Positions 1 through 6,776 of a stretch of 17,846 nucleotides of DNA are shown here, piece by piece. The stretch is taken from the NCBI GenBank assembly GCA_964400155.1, contig CAYNSQ010000013.1:1-17846 (forward strand). Direction: 5' to 3'. A model generated the notes under the pieces. The model saw only the letters and a program-made list of their open reading frames with translations. It searched no databases and had not been told where the DNA came from. This stretch comes from JAYTJL01 sp964400155 (GTDB lineage Bacteria; Patescibacteriota; Saccharimonadia; Saccharimonadales; UBA10212). Each line of letters starts with the position of its first letter. The stretch's first letter is position 1. The position numbers and the translations under genes are program-made.

Positions 1-585
1 AGTTTCAAATTCACTTTCGTTAACCGTGAAACCTTCCAAATAGTTTCTGGCTTTTTTTAGGATATCTTCTCTAGATGGTGTTTTCTTATTTTTCTTAGCA
101 ATTACTTCTATATTTCGTGTTGCGAGATATGCATTTCTTTCAATTTTCTCAACCTTAAAACCGAAAATTTTAAATAGTTCTCTAAAACGTTCTTCTCCCC
201 AAGCATCATAGTGCACAGCCCAGTCTTCTTCGTTCGAACCAAAGATGTGTCTGATCCCTACCTTCCTATCTTTTTCATTGGTGGAAGGGTCTAATACTAG
301 TTCGGCTGTTGCAAAGAAATCAGGTACCTCAATATGGACTCTTCCACCTTTTTTTAGCCAGCTGTGCCAGCTGACTAAAAGAGCTACTGCTGAAGTACGG
401 GGGAAATGCTCGAATACGTGGTGTAAGCGCACTTCTTCTATACTCCCTGCATCATATTTTAACTTTGTCAGATCTGCAAACTTATCGGCAACTGATTTCT
501 CCTGAACCGAATGCTTTGATAAAGGATAGTCGATATTTACGTAGCCCTCTAAATAAATTTGCCCACAACCTAAATGTAATTTCAT
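1..585 (-). CDS. SAM-dependent class I methyltransferase, partial (3' end beyond window)
   Basis: Reading the minus strand from the ATG at 585-583 gives 195 codons with no stop before the left edge, so the C-terminus is missing. The N-terminus carries the SAM-binding motif I, LHLGCGQIYLEGYVNID (residues 3-19). Further on are HHVFEHF (55-61) and LKKGGRVHIEVPDF (77-90), the layout of small Methyltransf_11-type enzymes found in surface-glycan clusters. The start overlaps the stop of the FkbM gene by four bases (ATGA), so it is translated as the last visible gene of the fcl-wzm-wzt operon. The sequence does not show the substrate; a sugar or glycan hydroxyl is inferred from the neighbours. The family is secure, the role is not. 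Confidence 0.85.
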   Translation of the reverse strand, partial: MKLHLGCGQIYLEGYVNIDYPLSKHSVQEKSVADKFADLTKLKYDAGSIEEVRLHHVFEHFPRTSAVALLVSWHSWLKKGGRVHIEVPDFFATAELVLDPSTNEKDRKVGIRHIFGSNEEDWAVHYDAWGEERFRELFKIFGFKVEKIERNAYLATRNIEVIAKKNKKTPSREDILKKARNYLEGFTVNESEFET

Positions 586-1253
586 TTCGATCCTCTCTTA
601 GCCCAATCATTATTATTAACAAAAATTGTATTTATATAGGTATCTGCATATACAAAATATCCCTTGCGTTTGAGCAAATCAATTAACGGTTTTATTTTAT
701 GCTGTTTTCTTTGTGTCGAATAAGTCAATGTTTCCATGCAGATTACAGTCGGGCTCCAAGATTCCAGATCTAATGTGCTAATGATTTCGTAATCCCAGCC
801 TTCTATATCTATGCTTAGTAAGTTGGGCATGCTGCTTTCTTTAAAAAAACGTTTTCTTAAGTCAGAAACAGTAAGAACTGGGACTTTATAGGTCTTAACT
901 AACTTATGATGATCCTCCTCGACATATTGTTTAGCCGTTTCCTCTGAGAATGTACTCAGTGTGTGCGGGTCGATTTCGAAAAACTCGATATTACCTTTTT
1001 TAGGTCCAGCTCCCGCAATCAAAAAAATATCTTCTGGCCTGTTGCTTTTATATGGACTTTTGAACAATGGGTTGGGGTCTACGCACACTCCCCGAAATCC
1101 CTTCTCATAAAAATGGTAGGTGTTATTTAAGTGGATAGGGTCATTGGCGCCTATATCTAGGTAAGAAATATTATGTACATTGAGCATGGACTCAAACAAG
1201 AAGGCAATTATCAAATCTTCACCGCATTGGCTGTAGCTTTTTTTAAAATTCAT
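582..1253 (-). CDS. FkbM family methyltransferase
   Basis: A 223-residue SAM-dependent methyltransferase. SYSQCGEDLI (6-15) is the usual N-terminal entry of FkbM proteins, YLDIGANDP (31-39) is the SAM-binding glycine loop, CVDPNP (57-62) is the acidic end of strand 2, and LSIDIEGWDYEII (146-158) is the FkbM hallmark D-x-E-G block. FkbM enzymes are typically O-methyltransferases, and many modify sugars in polysaccharide loci. The ATG overlaps the stop of the Wzt-like ATPase by four bases (1250-1253), and its own stop overlaps the next methyltransferase in the same way. It therefore appears co-translated with the export ATPase. Length is normal for the short FkbM type. The acceptor is unknown; methylation of the exported glycan, possibly at its end, is inferred from position only. 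Confidence 0.87.
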   Translation of the reverse strand: MNFKKSYSQCGEDLIIAFLFESMLNVHNISYLDIGANDPIHLNNTYHFYEKGFRGVCVDPNPLFKSPYKSNRPEDIFLIAGAGPKKGNIEFFEIDPHTLSTFSEETAKQYVEEDHHKLVKTYKVPVLTVSDLRKRFFKESSMPNLLSIDIEGWDYEIISTLDLESWSPTVICMETLTYSTQRKQHKIKPLIDLLKRKGYFVYADTYINTIFVNNNDWAKRGSK

Positions 1254-2524
1254 TTACTTTCAACCTCCCAGTCCAAAATAGGAGCCAGCGAACCCTCTCT
1301 TGGATGTTTCCAAAATTGTGAATTGTTGATATTGTCAGCTATCGCAAACTCAATTGAGGGCGTTTTGGTGCCTGGCTCAAAAAGCCAGAACTTGTTATGT
1401 ATTCCGCCGACAAGTGAAACCTTATAGCTCCCAGAATTAAGAAAATGAGCCGGAATTTTACTACGCAATATTATTCTGCCTTTTTTAAATTTAGTCCAAG
1501 TGGGCTTGTCTGAAGGGTATGACATAAACATCAAAGAGTTTGTAGCACCGTTATACAAAGCAATCCCCAAGGTCATTAAATCTGACTCTTGTTTAACTTC
1601 GCCTTGTACTGTTATGAAACAATCCTTATTAGTAGGGACTGCTTTATCGATTTGATTGCCCTGACTATCGTTTATTTTCATAGTTTTCGGAATAAAGTAA
1701 TCATTTGTTACTGAACCGTCATTTTTCCAAGTAGTTTTATAGTGAGATGGCGTTTCCTCTTCCATAACCTCCATATATCTGTTAGTTAAGTCTTCCACAT
1801 CACCCATAAAGTTTATCCGACCATTTTTCAGTAATATGCCCCTGCTACAGAGTTGTCTCACTGCTCCCATGCTATGGCTAACAAACAGAACTGTTCGTCC
1901 ATCCTCCATAGTGCTTAGAATTTTGCGTAATGACTTCTGTTGGAAGGCAGCATCACCAACAGATAGAACCTCATCTAATATTAAAATTTCGGGTTCCAGA
2001 TGAGCAGCAACTGAAAAAGCCAAACGTACGTACATACCCGATGAATAAAATTTAACAGGGGTATCTAAGAACTGTTCAACTTCAGAGAATTGAACAATCT
2101 CGTCAAATTTTCTTCTGATTTCCTGTCGACTCATTCCAAGCATGGACCCGTTAAAGTAGATATTTTCTCTTCCAGTTAGCTCTGGATGGAACCCTGTGCC
2201 AACCTCCAGAAGGCTAGCAACCCGGCCATGGATTACAGCTTGGCCGCTTGTGGGGTCAATAATTCTTGAAAGTATTTTTAACAAGGTAGATTTACCAGAA
2301 CCGTTTCTACCAATTATCCCGAATACTTCACCTTGATTAACATTAAAACTCACATCTTTTAAAGCCCAGAAAGTTTCTTCTTTGTCCTTATGGCCTTTAC
2401 CCAGCGGCTTCTTTATTATGTTTGCAAAATCATCTTTGAGTGTGTTGTAATCTGCTTTGGTGCTACTCTGATGACTAATAATATAGCTTTTGCCTAAGTC
2501 CGATACTTCTATAACTGGCTTCAT
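1250..2524 (-). CDS. wzt: Polysaccharide ABC transporter ATP-binding protein with C-terminal Wzt-like domain
   Basis: A 424-residue ATPase of the polysaccharide/teichoic-acid exporter family. Visible motifs are Walker A GRNGSGKST (72-80), the signature region YSSGMYVRLAF (160-170), Walker B LILDE (181-185) and the switch histidine in SHSMG (216-220). After about residue 265 the chain continues for about 160 residues of predicted beta-rich sequence, like the extra domain of Wzt proteins. In E. coli O8/O9-type systems that domain binds the finished, chemically capped end of the glycan. It overlaps the permease gene by four bases upstream and the FkbM gene by four bases downstream. In a cell without an outer membrane, the cargo would be a wall-linked or membrane-linked glycan rather than LPS O-antigen. 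The symbol is by family analogy. Confidence 0.9.
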   Translation of the reverse strand: MKPVIEVSDLGKSYIISHQSSTKADYNTLKDDFANIIKKPLGKGHKDKEETFWALKDVSFNVNQGEVFGIIGRNGSGKSTLLKILSRIIDPTSGQAVIHGRVASLLEVGTGFHPELTGRENIYFNGSMLGMSRQEIRRKFDEIVQFSEVEQFLDTPVKFYSSGMYVRLAFSVAAHLEPEILILDEVLSVGDAAFQQKSLRKILSTMEDGRTVLFVSHSMGAVRQLCSRGILLKNGRINFMGDVEDLTNRYMEVMEEETPSHYKTTWKNDGSVTNDYFIPKTMKINDSQGNQIDKAVPTNKDCFITVQGEVKQESDLMTLGIALYNGATNSLMFMSYPSDKPTWTKFKKGRIILRSKIPAHFLNSGSYKVSLVGGIHNKFWLFEPGTKTPSIEFAIADNINNSQFWKHPREGSLAPILDWEVESK

Positions 2525-3354
2525 ATTATATCCGCAAAATTTCTTTCAGTCCGCTTAAAATACCACACACCGATAAGTATCATTACAACTGCACTCACCC
2601 AAGATATTAGTAAACCAGTCCAGTTAACAGGTTGATGGAATATGCCTGCTTTGACACTGCTTATCGCTCCCGTTGCTGGGTTAAGGTAGGCATATATTTG
2701 GTATCGTTCTGGAATCATTGAGATAGGGTAAATAACTGGTGTCATAAAAAACATAATTTGAATAATAAACGGTAGAGCAGAGCGGACATCGCGGTACTTA
2801 ACGTTCAGAGCAGCGAAAAAGATCCCCATTCCAAGAGCTGCCATCATTATTAGAATTAGTGAAGGGATCATAAGGAGTATGCCCAATAAACCTGGCATAA
2901 CAGTAAATATGACAAGAAGTAAAAAGAAAACCGTGGCTGCGAAGAAAAAGTCTACAACGCTTAATGCCGTCGCGGATAGAGGAGGTATTAATTTGGGAAA
3001 ATAAATCTTGGTAATTACACCAGAATTACTGATCAACGAATTGCTAATTGTTGCTACTGCACTTGAGAATGCGTTCCAATACATCAAGCCAAGATAAGCA
3101 AAAACAGGGTAAGGTATATTGGCTGCCCCAGAATTAATTTTAGCTACGCGGTTGAAGAATAATGTAAAAATGGCAGCTGCAAGCAGGGGTTGTAATATAG
3201 CCCAACTTGCTCCAAGCGCTGTCTGTTTATAACGTACTTTAATATCTCGCCAAGCAAAAAAGTAAAAGAGTTCTCGGTAGAGCCAAAGTTCGCGTAAGCT
3301 TACTTTGCCATTTTCGTTTGCTGTAATTACTAAATCATTGTTAAGACTACGCAT
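2521..3354 (-). CDS. wzm: ABC-2 type polysaccharide export permease
   Basis: A 277-residue integral membrane protein. The cytosolic N-terminus contains RDIKVRYKQTALGASWAILQ, the standard entry of Wzm/TagG-type permeases. It is followed by about six hydrophobic segments and a short charged C-terminal tail (YFKRTERNF). It is the membrane partner of the ATPase encoded immediately downstream, whose gene overlaps this one by four bases. Together they should move an undecaprenyl-linked or similarly lipid-linked polysaccharide across the cytoplasmic membrane. Its ATG at 3354 lies within the end of the fcl-like gene (eight-base overlap), so it is probably translated by coupling from that gene. Length is normal. 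Assignment to the Wzm family is strong; the exact cargo cannot be read from the sequence. Confidence 0.9.
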   Translation of the reverse strand: MRSLNNDLVITANENGKVSLRELWLYRELFYFFAWRDIKVRYKQTALGASWAILQPLLAAAIFTLFFNRVAKINSGAANIPYPVFAYLGLMYWNAFSSAVATISNSLISNSGVITKIYFPKLIPPLSATALSVVDFFFAATVFFLLLVIFTVMPGLLGILLMIPSLILIMMAALGMGIFFAALNVKYRDVRSALPFIIQIMFFMTPVIYPISMIPERYQIYAYLNPATGAISSVKAGIFHQPVNWTGLLISWVSAVVMILIGVWYFKRTERNFADII

Positions 3355-4291
3355 TGGCTTTATTTGCCTTATACCATTTTATAGTTTTGCGTAGACCATC
3401 TTGGAATGTGGTTTTGGATTCAAATCCGAATTCTTGCTTGGCTTTAGAAATGTCAAGCTTCCGGCGGGGTTGGCCATTGGGTTTTGATTTATCCCATCTT
3501 ATTTCACCGCTAAAGCCTGTTTCTTTGGCAATCAGCTCCACTAGGTCTTTTATAGATATTTCAAATGAGGAGCCCAGATTTATAGGATCACTTTTATCGT
3601 ATTTTTCAGCTGCTAATAAAATAGCTTCTACGGTATCTTCTACATATAGGAACTCCCTAGTGGGGGTACCATCACCCCAAACTTCTATATAGTCTGCGCC
3701 AGAATCTACGGCATCTACACATTTTTTAATTAGGGCAGGGATGACGTGTGAGGTCTCTAAGTCAAAGTTATCACCGGGACCATATTGGTTTACCGGCAAC
3801 AGAAAAATAGAGTTAAATCCATATTCCTCACGGTAACCTTGGCTTTGGACTAGCATCATTTTTTTAGCCAGACCATATGGAGCGTTTGTCTCTTCTGGGT
3901 AGCCATTCCATAACTCTTCCTCTTTAAAAGGGATAGGCGTGTATTTAGGGTATGAGCAAATTGTGCCAATGGCAACAAATTTGGAAATCTTATACTGCCG
4001 GGCTTGTTCAATAAGCTGTACGCCCATCATCAGGTTTTCATAAAAGAATTTACCAGGGTGCTCGCGGTTAGCACCTATTCCGCCAACTACTGCAGCCAAA
4101 TGGATGACTAAATCGCAAGAGTTTTCTTCAAACATTTTTTTCACTTGATTGTTATCAACTAAATCGTACTGCTTGTGAGTCGGGGCTATTACAACCGCCC
4201 CTAAAGTATTAAGCTTCTCTACTAGATGTAAACCTAGAAAGCCGTGGCCGCCAGTCACTAAGACCACTTTATCTTGCCAGTAGTTTGTCAT
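3347..4291 (-). CDS. fcl: GDP-L-fucose synthase-like NAD(P)-dependent epimerase/reductase
   Basis: A 314-residue short-chain dehydrogenase of the extended type. The nucleotide-binding loop is TGGHGFLG (13-20). Residues T110, C112, Y139, K143 and H182 line up, with a constant offset of three, with the E. coli GDP-fucose synthase residues S107, C109, Y136, K140 and H179 as I remember them. Local motifs such as CSYPK, NQYGPGDNF and SHVIPAL also fit. The family turns GDP-4-keto-6-deoxy-mannose into GDP-L-fucose by double epimerization and reduction. No gmd dehydratase gene is in the window to supply that substrate, so a related deoxysugar product remains possible. It is the first gene of the minus-strand operon, with an extended -10 ending eight bases before the ATG and no Shine-Dalgarno sequence. 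Confidence 0.78.
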   Translation of the reverse strand: MTNYWQDKVVLVTGGHGFLGLHLVEKLNTLGAVVIAPTHKQYDLVDNNQVKKMFEENSCDLVIHLAAVVGGIGANREHPGKFFYENLMMGVQLIEQARQYKISKFVAIGTICSYPKYTPIPFKEEELWNGYPEETNAPYGLAKKMMLVQSQGYREEYGFNSIFLLPVNQYGPGDNFDLETSHVIPALIKKCVDAVDSGADYIEVWGDGTPTREFLYVEDTVEAILLAAEKYDKSDPINLGSSFEISIKDLVELIAKETGFSGEIRWDKSKPNGQPRRKLDISKAKQEFGFESKTTFQDGLRKTIKWYKANKANA

Positions 4292-4299
4292 ACCGAGCT

Positions 4300-4308
4300 A
4301 TTATAACA
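4300..4308 (-). promoter_or_regulatory. Extended -10 promoter of the fcl-wzm-wzt operon
   Basis: On the minus strand the sequence reads TGTTATAAT, a consensus -10 with the extended TG. Only eight bases (4299-4292) separate it from the ATG at 4291, so transcription should start at or within a base or two of the start codon. No purine-rich ribosome site fits in that gap. No convincing -35 was found at 16-18 bases. Confidence 0.6.
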
Positions 4309-4399
4309 GATTAGAAGCACAAGAATTAGTAGATAAGTTTTTATTACCAAGTTCTCAAAAAACCAAAAGTATATGACAGCGTTGCCGTGCCGTTGATTC

Positions 4400-4408
4400 T
4401 GGTATGAT
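4400..4408 (+). promoter_or_regulatory. Extended -10 promoter of the acyltransferase gene
   Basis: TGGTATGAT matches the extended -10 pattern. Seven bases (4409-4415) separate it from the ATG at 4416, so the transcript should be leaderless or nearly so. The earlier in-frame ATG at 4404 lies inside this -10 element and would normally not be transcribed, which decides the start choice. A TTGCCG at 4382-4387 is only 15 bases upstream and is a poor -35. Confidence 0.55.
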
Positions 4409-4415
4409 TAATCAA

Positions 4416-5516
4416 ATGGCTAGAGTAAAAAAAAATAGTGCGGCTTCAAAAAAAGCCTCGGCGAAAGCTTCTAACTATAATCCATATCTAGACGTGCTTA
4501 AAGGCCTTGCGATTTTGCTTGTGGTGTTAGGCCATTCTTTGCAAACTTATGTTGCAAATGGAGCATTTGATCAAAATGTTTTTTTCAGAATTATCTATTC
4601 CTTCCACATGCCACTTTTTATGTTTTTGGCAGGTGCTGCTGCTGCCTATAGCCTGAGACCTATGAATTGGGAATTTATACAAAGAAAGTTCTATATGTTG
4701 GTTATACCATTTGTTGCCTGGTATCTGTTAGGTTACGCGCTATTTGAAACATACAAAACAATAACTTTTAAGACTTATATTCACCAGTTAGTTCTTTCAC
4801 CAGATCATGGACTTTGGTTTTTATGGGTATTGTTTTTAAATTTCTGCGCATTAGTATTAATTAAATTTCTCTCAAAATGGCTGAAGCTTTATAGCTATTT
4901 AATTGTATGGTTAGCTATCTATGCTATCCCTACGGGTAAATACGGCATAGGATTAGTGAAGTGGCATTTACCATTTTTCTTATTAGGCTACCTGATATTT
5001 ACCTACAGGGAGCAGCTGGCAAAGTACCGTACACCAGTGCTTGCAATCTGTGTAATCAGTGCGCCTTTTTTGATTGCCAGTTGGCACCGACTATATTATC
5101 CGCACCTGTTAACCACTGTTGAGCCGAGGCTGATATCTCATGGCATACAAGCAATAACTATTGGTGATCTCGCATCTTTTAACACTTATTCCTTTTTACT
5201 ACTTTTTTATAAATATGCTGTGCCACTGGCAGCGATAGGCTTTATTTTTTGGGTGCTTCAATTAAAGCCTAGTCGTTACTTTTGGGGATTTTTTGGGTTT
5301 ATAGGTCTATATACACTAGAAATATACGCCATGAACTTGCTTCTAATGCGCTATAGTTTTGGCAGTTCACCGACTATGCGAATAATAAGTGGTTTCATTA
5401 TTGCTACTACATTATCACTTTTAATTGGCATATTTGTTCTTAGACGGGTGCCTATATTAAGTACAATTTTCTTGGGAGGAAGAACTAAACCCGCCGGCAA
5501 GTCAATCAAACAATAA
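4416..5516 (+). CDS. Acyltransferase 3 (AT3) family membrane O-acyltransferase
   Basis: A 366-residue multi-span membrane protein; choosing the ATG at 4404 would add four residues. After a Lys/Ala/Ser-rich cytosolic head, NPYLDVLKGLAILLVVLGHS is the AT3 signature with the catalytic histidine, and FHMPLFMFLAG is the second typical motif. About ten hydrophobic segments follow, with a Lys-rich tail. AT3 proteins move acyl groups, most often acetyl from acetyl-CoA, onto sugars of surface polysaccharides, and this gene starts back-to-back with a polysaccharide export operon. The lipid II-flippase-adjacent and OpgC-like branches of AT3 cannot be excluded. A run of nine A (4427-4435) sits in the first codons. 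Downstream, 78 bases away on the same strand, are aclB and aclA, enzymes that make acetyl-CoA. Confidence 0.85.
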   Translation: MARVKKNSAASKKASAKASNYNPYLDVLKGLAILLVVLGHSLQTYVANGAFDQNVFFRIIYSFHMPLFMFLAGAAAAYSLRPMNWEFIQRKFYMLVIPFVAWYLLGYALFETYKTITFKTYIHQLVLSPDHGLWFLWVLFLNFCALVLIKFLSKWLKLYSYLIVWLAIYAIPTGKYGIGLVKWHLPFFLLGYLIFTYREQLAKYRTPVLAICVISAPFLIASWHRLYYPHLLTTVEPRLISHGIQAITIGDLASFNTYSFLLLFYKYAVPLAAIGFIFWVLQLKPSRYFWGFFGFIGLYTLEIYAMNLLLMRYSFGSSPTMRIISGFIIATTLSLLIGIFVLRRVPILSTIFLGGRTKPAGKSIKQ

Positions 5517-5573
5517 ATTCCTGTGCGACAATTTTACATCGTATATCTCGTGCATCTATATGGCTAGTTATCA

Positions 5574-5592
5574 TATACTGGTCGCTGGAGGG
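5574..5592 (+). promoter_or_regulatory. Likely promoter -10 and ribosome binding site of aclB
   Basis: TATACT at 5574-5579 is a fair -10, though no good -35 sits upstream. It would place the transcript start near 5586, just before GGAGGG (5587-5592), a strong Shine-Dalgarno sequence lying close to the ATG at 5595. aclB would then have its own short-leader transcript as well as any read-through from the acyltransferase gene. The -10 is weakly supported; the ribosome site is clear. Confidence 0.45.
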
Positions 5593-5594
5593 AT

Positions 5595-6776
5595 ATGGCC
5601 AGAGTTAAACTATCTGAATATCGTGCTAAGCAATTATTATTTGAAGCCTTAAATATAGAATATAACGGCGTTAGCGTTGGCTTGCATTCAAATAACTTTC
5701 ACAAAACAATCAAAAAATTGCCCAAGAATAATTTGTACGTAGCAAAGGTAGACCAGGCTATCAAAAAGAGAGGGAAAAGCGGGCTTGTTGCGCTTAAGCG
5801 CACAAAAGACGAGTTAATTAGTGATCTAGAATCATTCGCCAAAAAGGGTTATCATCACGGTTTGGCAGAACCTTATATCGAGCATAACAGCAAAGAAGAG
5901 CACTATATTGCGTTTCAGCAATCTGAGAAAGGTGTTGAGTTAAGTTATTCACCAAAGGGCGGTGTGGAAGTTGAAGCAAATGCATCAACAATCAAGCGGT
6001 CGCCTATAAGTGACATTTTAGACGATGCGAAGGAAGATATTATCGGCCTTGATCATAAACTGGTAAAAACATTATATGATCTTTTTCAAAGAGCACACAT
6101 GACCCTGCTCGAGATAAACCCATTAATTGTAAAAAATGGAAAATATATACCCCTTGACGCAGCCGTAGAAGTTGATAGTGCAAGTGGATTCTTCGTAAGT
6201 GGAGCCTGGGGGGATGATGATATTAGGGAATCTATAACTTCCCAGAGCGAAGCCGAAAAAGTAGTAACTGAGTTAAACTCAAAAAGTCCTGCTTCTTTCA
6301 GCCTTAAAGTCTTGAATCCCAAAGGCACCTACTTTCTTCTTTTATCAGGGGGTGGAGCAAGTGTGGTGGTTGCCGACGAGCTATCTAGTCTAGTTGACCA
6401 TAGGCGCATTGCTAATTACGGAGAGTACAGCGGTAATCCGAGTGAAGATGAAACTTATACGTATACAAAAGAAGTCCTAAGGTTGATGTTCAACTCTAAA
6501 GCAAAGAAAAAAATTCTTGTTATCGCCGGTGGGGTAGCAAATTTCACAGATGTGTCTAAGACATTTGCGGGGATTATAAGAGCCATTGGAGAAGATGCTT
6601 CAAAAATGAAGAGGCAAAAGATTTGTGTATTTGTCCGAAGGGGCGGCCCCAATCAAGAAAAAGGGTTAAAAGATATCAAGGATTTTTTTGAGGGAATTGG
6701 CATAAAACATTTTGTTTATGGTCCAGAAAAATCATTATCTGAAGTAATTGGCCAAATAGCAGAGGCTGGCAAGTGA
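5595..6776 (+). CDS. aclB: ATP citrate lyase, small subunit (ATP-grasp and citrate-binding)
   Basis: A 393-residue protein that aligns by eye along its whole length with the N-terminal part of human ACLY and with the two-subunit bacterial enzyme (usual small subunit about 400 residues). The ATP-grasp half has KVDQAIKKRGKSGLV (51-65), AEPYIEH (91-97), EINPL (173-177) and metal-ligand D188. The citrate half has SGGGASVV (251-258), NYGEYSG (274-280), GGVANFT (312-318) and VRRGGPN (347-353). N316, T318 and the arginine of VRRGG match the citrate-binding residues of ACLY, separating it from succinyl-CoA synthetase beta subunits, which lack this set. With AclA it converts citrate, CoA and ATP to acetyl-CoA, oxaloacetate, ADP and phosphate in the cytoplasm. 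Its stop overlaps the aclA start by four bases. Naming follows Chlorobium. The identification is strong. Confidence 0.94.
   Translation: MARVKLSEYRAKQLLFEALNIEYNGVSVGLHSNNFHKTIKKLPKNNLYVAKVDQAIKKRGKSGLVALKRTKDELISDLESFAKKGYHHGLAEPYIEHNSKEEHYIAFQQSEKGVELSYSPKGGVEVEANASTIKRSPISDILDDAKEDIIGLDHKLVKTLYDLFQRAHMTLLEINPLIVKNGKYIPLDAAVEVDSASGFFVSGAWGDDDIRESITSQSEAEKVVTELNSKSPASFSLKVLNPKGTYFLLLSGGGASVVVADELSSLVDHRRIANYGEYSGNPSEDETYTYTKEVLRLMFNSKAKKKILVIAGGVANFTDVSKTFAGIIRAIGEDASKMKRQKICVFVRRGGPNQEKGLKDIKDFFEGIGIKHFVYGPEKSLSEVIGQIAEAGK

Noticed and set aside
245..686. Plus-strand open frames at the left end
   Set aside because: They are opposite a minus-strand methyltransferase that keeps an uninterrupted frame and clear motifs; the plus-strand products have no recognizable features.
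4404..4415. ATG at 4404 as start of the acyltransferase
   Set aside because: It lies inside the extended -10 element, lacks a ribosome site, and the ATG at 4416 is ideally placed for a leaderless transcript. The possibility remains if transcription begins further upstream.
4416..5609. The acyltransferase and aclB both begin with MARVK and nearly the same 15 bases
   Set aside because: The match stops after five codons and the upstream sequences differ, so chance or shared start-codon preference is more likely than duplication.
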